Assembly: GCA_041071465.1 (NCBI GenBank)
Contig: CP163498.1
Location: 372,001-436,000, forward strand
Direction: 5' to 3'
Length of the DNA: 64,000 nucleotides
Source: Pseudomonas putida
GTDB lineage: Bacteria > Pseudomonadota > Gammaproteobacteria > Pseudomonadales > Pseudomonadaceae
Shown here: piece by piece, positions 60,628-64,000 of the stretch
Position numbering within the stretch: position 1 is the first letter of the stretch
Layout of the letters: every line of letters starts with the position of its first letter
The notes under the pieces: generated by a model
The model's input: only the letters and a program-made list of their open reading frames with translations
Databases searched by the model: none
What the model was told of the DNA's origin: nothing
Position numbers and translations under genes: made by a program

Positions 60628-61962
60628 TTGCGTTCACTGTTCTGGCGCATCCTGGCCAGCTTCTGGCTCGCCATCACCCTGGTCGCCGGGCTGTCGATCC
60701 TGCTGGGCCACATGCTCAACCAGGACGCCTGGATCCTTAGCCGCCATCCGGGCCTGAATACCCTGGCCAGCAAGTGGGCCAAGCATTACGAGCAGGAAGG
60801 CCTGGATTCGGCTCAGCACTTCCTGGAAAGGCGCAAAGATCGCTACAAGATCGACGTGCAGGTGCTCGACGACAGTGGCGAGGCCGTGGTGCCCGGGACC
60901 TTCCCGCGCCGTGCGGCCGCCTTCGAGGCGCGTCAGCACAATGACCAGCGACGCCTGCCATGGCGTCGGCTGACCGAGGAATACACCAGCCCCGAGACCG
61001 GCGATACCTACTTGCTGATCTACCGCATCCCTCACCCGGCGCTGGATGCCTGGCACCGCGAGAGCCTGATGTGGCCGCTCAGTGCACTGGGCATTGCCCT
61101 GGTCGTGCTGACCCTGTTCAGCCTGCTCGTAACCCTGTCCATCACCCGCCCGTTAAGCCGCCTGCGCAGCGCTGTACACGACCTGGGCCAGACCACCTAC
61201 CAGCAGAACAGCCTGGCGCGTCTGGCTGCGCGGCGTGACGAGTTCGGCGTGCTGGCCAAGGACTTCAACAAGATGGGGGCGCGCCTGCAAAGCACCATCG
61301 GCAGCCAGCGCCAGCTGCTGCGCGACGTGTCTCACGAGCTACGCTCGCCCCTGGCCAGGCTGCGCATCGCCCTGGCCTTGGCCGAGCGCGCAGGGCCCGA
61401 GCAGCGGGAGACCCTGTGGCCGCGCCTGACCCGCGAATGCGACCGCCTGGAAGACCTGATCAGCGAAATTCTCGCCCTGGCCCGAGTGGATGCCGAACAG
61501 GCTCATGCCGAACCGGTCGACCTCAACGCCCTGCTCGGCAGCGTGCGCAAGGACGCCCTGCTCAGTGCGCCGGACCAGGATGTGCGCCTGGAGGCGCAAC
61601 CGGGGTTGACCTTGCAGGGTTGGCCAACGCTGATCGAGCGGGCCGTGGACAACCTGCTGCGCAATGCCCTGCGCTTCAACCCGGTAGGGCAGCCGGTCGA
61701 AGTCAGCGCCGTGCGTGAACAGGACCGTATTGTGATCAGCGTGCGTGACCATGGCCCCGGGGCGGCAGCGGAGCACCTGGCACAACTGGGCGAACCGTTC
61801 TTCCGCGCACCGGGGCAGGACGCGCCGGGGCATGGGCTGGGGCTGGCGATTGCGCGCAAGGCGGCGGAGCGCCATGGCGGGAGCCTGGTGCTGGACAATC
61901 ACCCACAGGAAGGATTTGTAGCTCGGCTGGAGTTGCCCCTGGCTGATGCGGCTGGCAGTTGA
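60628..61962 (+). CDS. cpxA: CpxA-like sensor histidine kinase
   Basis: A 444-residue inner-membrane kinase. It has an N-terminal membrane segment (SLFWRILASFWLAITLVAGL) and a periplasmic loop of about 120 residues with HYEQEGLDSAQHFLERRKD. The second membrane segment (PLSALGIALVVLTLFSLLV) leads to a HAMP domain. The H-box is LLRDVSHELRSPLARLRIAL, and the ATP-binding domain has the N box NLLRNALRFNP, G1 DHGPGAAAE and G2 GHGLGLAIARKA. The start is judged to be TTG (giving MRSLFWR) because AGGAGG lies 5 bases before it; the upstream GTG overlaps that ribosome site. It pairs with the adjacent CpxR-like regulator. Confidence 0.9.
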   Translation: MRSLFWRILASFWLAITLVAGLSILLGHMLNQDAWILSRHPGLNTLASKWAKHYEQEGLDSAQHFLERRKDRYKIDVQVLDDSGEAVVPGTFPRRAAAFEARQHNDQRRLPWRRLTEEYTSPETGDTYLLIYRIPHPALDAWHRESLMWPLSALGIALVVLTLFSLLVTLSITRPLSRLRSAVHDLGQTTYQQNSLARLAARRDEFGVLAKDFNKMGARLQSTIGSQRQLLRDVSHELRSPLARLRIALALAERAGPEQRETLWPRLTRECDRLEDLISEILALARVDAEQAHAEPVDLNALLGSVRKDALLSAPDQDVRLEAQPGLTLQGWPTLIERAVDNLLRNALRFNPVGQPVEVSAVREQDRIVISVRDHGPGAAAEHLAQLGEPFFRAPGQDAPGHGLGLAIARKAAERHGGSLVLDNHPQEGFVARLELPLADAAGS

Positions 61963-61982
61963 TGTGATGTAAAGGCCACTGA

Positions 61983-62010
61983 CCTCTTCGCGGGTAAACC
62001 CGCGAAGAGG
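61983..62010. repeat. Single REP palindrome
   Basis: CCTCTTCGCGGG-TAAA-CCCGCGAAGAGG, a perfect 12-bp inverted repeat of the first REP family lacking the 'ctgtgggag' arm, between convergent cpxA and the nitroreductase gene. It may help terminate both. Confidence 0.85.
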
Positions 62011-62047
62011 CCGGAAGCCTCAATAAATCAATCTGCCTGAAGGCGGT

Positions 62048-62605
62048 TTATTCGCCCCAGGCACTGACAAAATCAGCAGTTTCCAGCACCGGCGCAGTGC
62101 GTGGCTCGGTCAACGGCGTACCGACATACAGGTAACCGATCAACTCTTCATTCTCGGCCAACCCCAGCCCCTTGTGCACATGGGCATCAAAAGCCATGTC
62201 CCCGGTGCGCCACACCGCCCCGACGCCTTGCGCATGCGCGGCGATCAGAATGCCGTGCGCCGCACAGCCCGCAGCCAGGCGCTGCTCGGACTTGGGCACC
62301 TTGAAGTGGTCCTGCAACTTGGCGATGACCACGATCAGCAACGGTGCCCGCAGGGGCATGGCACGAGCCTTGTCCAGTGCCGCCTGGCTGGCATCACCTT
62401 TGTGCTGCACGGCTTCGGCGAACAGCTCGCCGAGTTTCTCGCGGCCCTGGCCTTCGATGGTAAGGAAACGCCATGGCCGCAGCTGGCCATGGTCCGGAGC
62501 ACGCAGGGCGGCCTGGAACAGCGCCTCGCGTTGAGCGGCATTGGGCGCCGGATCGGTCAGGCGTGGCACGGAAACACGGTTGAGCAATGCGTCGAGAGCC
62601 TCCAT
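62048..62605 (-). CDS. Nitroreductase-family protein (YdjA-like)
   Basis: A 185-residue FMN-dependent oxidoreductase. It starts MEALDALLNRVSVPRLTDPA and has REALFQAALRAPDHGQLRPW (FMN/dimer region). KVPKSEQRLAAGCAAHGILI and AQGVGAVWRTGDMAFDAHVH match the small YdjA group of nitroreductases. The physiological substrate is unknown. It is convergent with cpxA and divergent from trkH across 102 bases. Confidence 0.9.
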   Translation of the reverse strand: MEALDALLNRVSVPRLTDPAPNAAQREALFQAALRAPDHGQLRPWRFLTIEGQGREKLGELFAEAVQHKGDASQAALDKARAMPLRAPLLIVVIAKLQDHFKVPKSEQRLAAGCAAHGILIAAHAQGVGAVWRTGDMAFDAHVHKGLGLAENEELIGYLYVGTPLTEPRTAPVLETADFVSAWGE

Positions 62606-62707
62606 CGGCTACCCTCCTGGCAGTTGAATGTGCGGCCATTCTAGCGTTTACATCACCAGACCCATAGGTAGAATGGCGCCCTTCCGTTTCGAGTCAGAGC
62701 AGATCAC

Positions 62708-64000
62708 ATGGCGTTGCCGACCTTAAGGATCATTGGTTTCATCATCGGCATCTTCCTGATTACCCTGGCCGTGGGCATGGCCGTGCCCATGGCTACCCTG
62801 GTGATCTTCGAGCGTACCGGTGACATGCCGTCGTTCCTCTGGTCGAGCCTGATCACCTTCATCGCAGGCCTTGCCCTGGTAATACCGGGGCGCCCGGAGC
62901 ATGTACACCTGCGCCCGCGCGACATGTACCTGCTGACGGTCAGCAGTTGGCTGGTGGTGTGCGTGTTCGCCGCGCTGCCGTTCCTGCTGACTCAGCACAT
63001 CAGTTACACCGACGCCTTCTTCGAAAGCATGTCAGGCATTACCGCCACAGGCGCCACCGTGCTCAGCGGGCTCGATAGCATGTCACCGGGTATCCTGATG
63101 TGGCGCTCGATGCTGCACTGGCTCGGCGGTATCGGCTTCATCGCCATGGCGGTGGCAATCCTGCCACTGCTGCGTATCGGTGGCATGCGCCTGTTCCAGA
63201 CCGAATCGTCCGACCGCTCGGAAAAGGTCATGCCGCGCTCGCACATGGTCGCCAAATCGATCGTGGGGGTTTACGTCGGTTTCTCCATCCTGGGTTCGCT
63301 GGCCTTCTGGTGGGCAGGCATGAGCCCGTTCGATGCGATCAACCATGCCATGTCGGCGATCTCCACCGGCGGTTTCTCCACCTCCGACCAATCCTTGGCG
63401 AAATGGGATATCCCCGCCGTGCACTGGGTTGCGGTGGTGGTGATGATCATGGGCAGCCTGCCGTTCACCCTTTACGTGGCCACCCTGCGCGGCAACCGCA
63501 AGGCGCTGATCCGCGACCAGCAGGTGCAAGGGTTGCTGGGCATGCTGGTGGTCACCTGGCTGGTGTTGGGCACCTGGTACTGGTACAGCACCAACCTGCA
63601 CTGGCTCGACGCCCTGCGCCACGTGGCACTGAACGTGACCTCGGTGGTCACCACCACCGGTTTCGCCCTGGGTGACTACAGCCTGTGGGGCAATTTTTCG
63701 CTGATGCTGTTCTTCTACCTGGGCTTCGTTGGCGGCTGCTCCGGCTCGACCGCGGGCGGCATCAAGATTTTCCGCTTCCAGGTGGCCTATATCCTGCTCA
63801 AGGCCAGCCTCAACCAGCTGATTCACCCGCGTGCGGTGATCAAGCAGAAATACAACGGCCATCGCCTCGACGAAGACATCGTGCGTTCGATCCTGACGTT
63901 CTCGTTCTTCTTCGCCATCACCATCTGCGTCATGGCCTTGCTGCTGTCGTTGCTGGGCGTGGACTGGATGACTGCACTGACCGGCGCCGCTGGCACGGTT
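62708..64000 (+). CDS. trkH: Potassium uptake protein TrkH (N-terminal part, cut by window edge)
   Basis: TrkH is the membrane channel of the Trk K+ uptake system, working with the NAD-binding TrkA. 431 residues are present and the frame is still open at the edge. Four pore-loop repeats are expected; visible are SMSGITATGATVLSGLD, AISTGGFSTSD and VTSVVTTTGFALGDYSL, plus FVGGCSGSTAGGIKIFRFQ, which is characteristic of TrkH. The start ATG (MALPTLRIIGFIIGIFLITL) is 102 bases from the divergent nitroreductase gene. Confidence 0.95.
   Translation, partial: MALPTLRIIGFIIGIFLITLAVGMAVPMATLVIFERTGDMPSFLWSSLITFIAGLALVIPGRPEHVHLRPRDMYLLTVSSWLVVCVFAALPFLLTQHISYTDAFFESMSGITATGATVLSGLDSMSPGILMWRSMLHWLGGIGFIAMAVAILPLLRIGGMRLFQTESSDRSEKVMPRSHMVAKSIVGVYVGFSILGSLAFWWAGMSPFDAINHAMSAISTGGFSTSDQSLAKWDIPAVHWVAVVVMIMGSLPFTLYVATLRGNRKALIRDQQVQGLLGMLVVTWLVLGTWYWYSTNLHWLDALRHVALNVTSVVTTTGFALGDYSLWGNFSLMLFFYLGFVGGCSGSTAGGIKIFRFQVAYILLKASLNQLIHPRAVIKQKYNGHRLDEDIVRSILTFSFFFAITICVMALLLSLLGVDWMTALTGAAGTV

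Overview
This window is chromosomal DNA from a Pseudomonas of the P. putida group. The evidence is high-GC coding DNA, a branched-chain keto acid dehydrogenase operon next to bkdR, the aot/aru arginine clusters, phhR-phhAB, the alaS-lysC-csrA-tRNA block, AmrZ, and two families of REP-type palindromes typical of P. putida (cores 'gcgggtaaacccgc' and 'ggccttgtgtcgcgaaag'). Almost all of it is core genome. I see no insertion sequence, prophage, CRISPR array or integrase.

Layout. (1) About 1-7.0 kb is flagellum and chemotaxis: flgBCDE (flgE cut by the window edge), cheV-cheR, and the opposite-strand flgA, flgM, flgN and a PilZ protein (flgZ). The controlling promoters are readable: sigma-54 before flgB and flgA, sigma-28 before flgM and probably cheV. 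(2) 7.0-9.5 kb holds a REP cluster, an MFS transporter and an AT-richer orphan gene. (3) 9.6-15.2 kb is bkdR and bkdA1-bkdA2-bkdB-lpdV for Val/Leu/Ile breakdown. (4) 15.4-20.4 kb has a PAS-GGDEF protein, a LysR regulator with azlCD, an MFS-gene remnant abutting tRNA-Arg(CCT), a solitary phnN and amrZ. (5) 20.4-27.3 kb has mgtE, three tandem tRNA-Arg(ACG), tRNA-Ser(GCT), csrA, lysC and alaS. (6) 27.6-39.7 kb is arginine uptake and the arginine succinyltransferase pathway: aotJQMP-argR and aruC-aruF-aruG-astD-astB-(96-aa gene)-astE, with ArgR-type sites before aotJ and aruC. (7) 40.2-53.2 kb has acsA, a DUF2790 protein, phhR with divergent phhAB, an MFS transporter, a D-2-hydroxyglutarate dehydrogenase with a LysR gene, and aroP. 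(8) 53.8-58.3 kb is the operon for RNase AM, YciO, ScpA, ScpB and RluB. (9) 58.3-64 kb has yciB, yciI, a CpxR/CpxP/CpxA-like envelope stress set, a nitroreductase and trkH (cut by the window edge).

Functionally, much of the window is amino-acid catabolism (BCAA, Arg, Phe/Tyr) plus acetate activation. bkdA1, acsA, phhA and aroP each carry an AANAANAA motif close before the start codon, which suggests shared Hfq/Crc catabolite repression.

A key caveat: six otherwise intact conserved genes (cheR, bkdA1, astB, argR, phhB and the MFS gene at 46.4 kb) each carry a tiny indel that breaks the frame. Restoring one base (two in astB) gives normal-length proteins. This pattern fits sequencing or assembly indels much better than real gene decay. 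No convincing wholly new system was found. The best leads are regulatory: overlapping flgA/cheV promoters with a possibly leaderless flgA, the Crc-motif series, a CpxR-type box before the cpxP-like gene, the tRNA-Arg junction scar, and a His-tailed small protein inside the aru operon.
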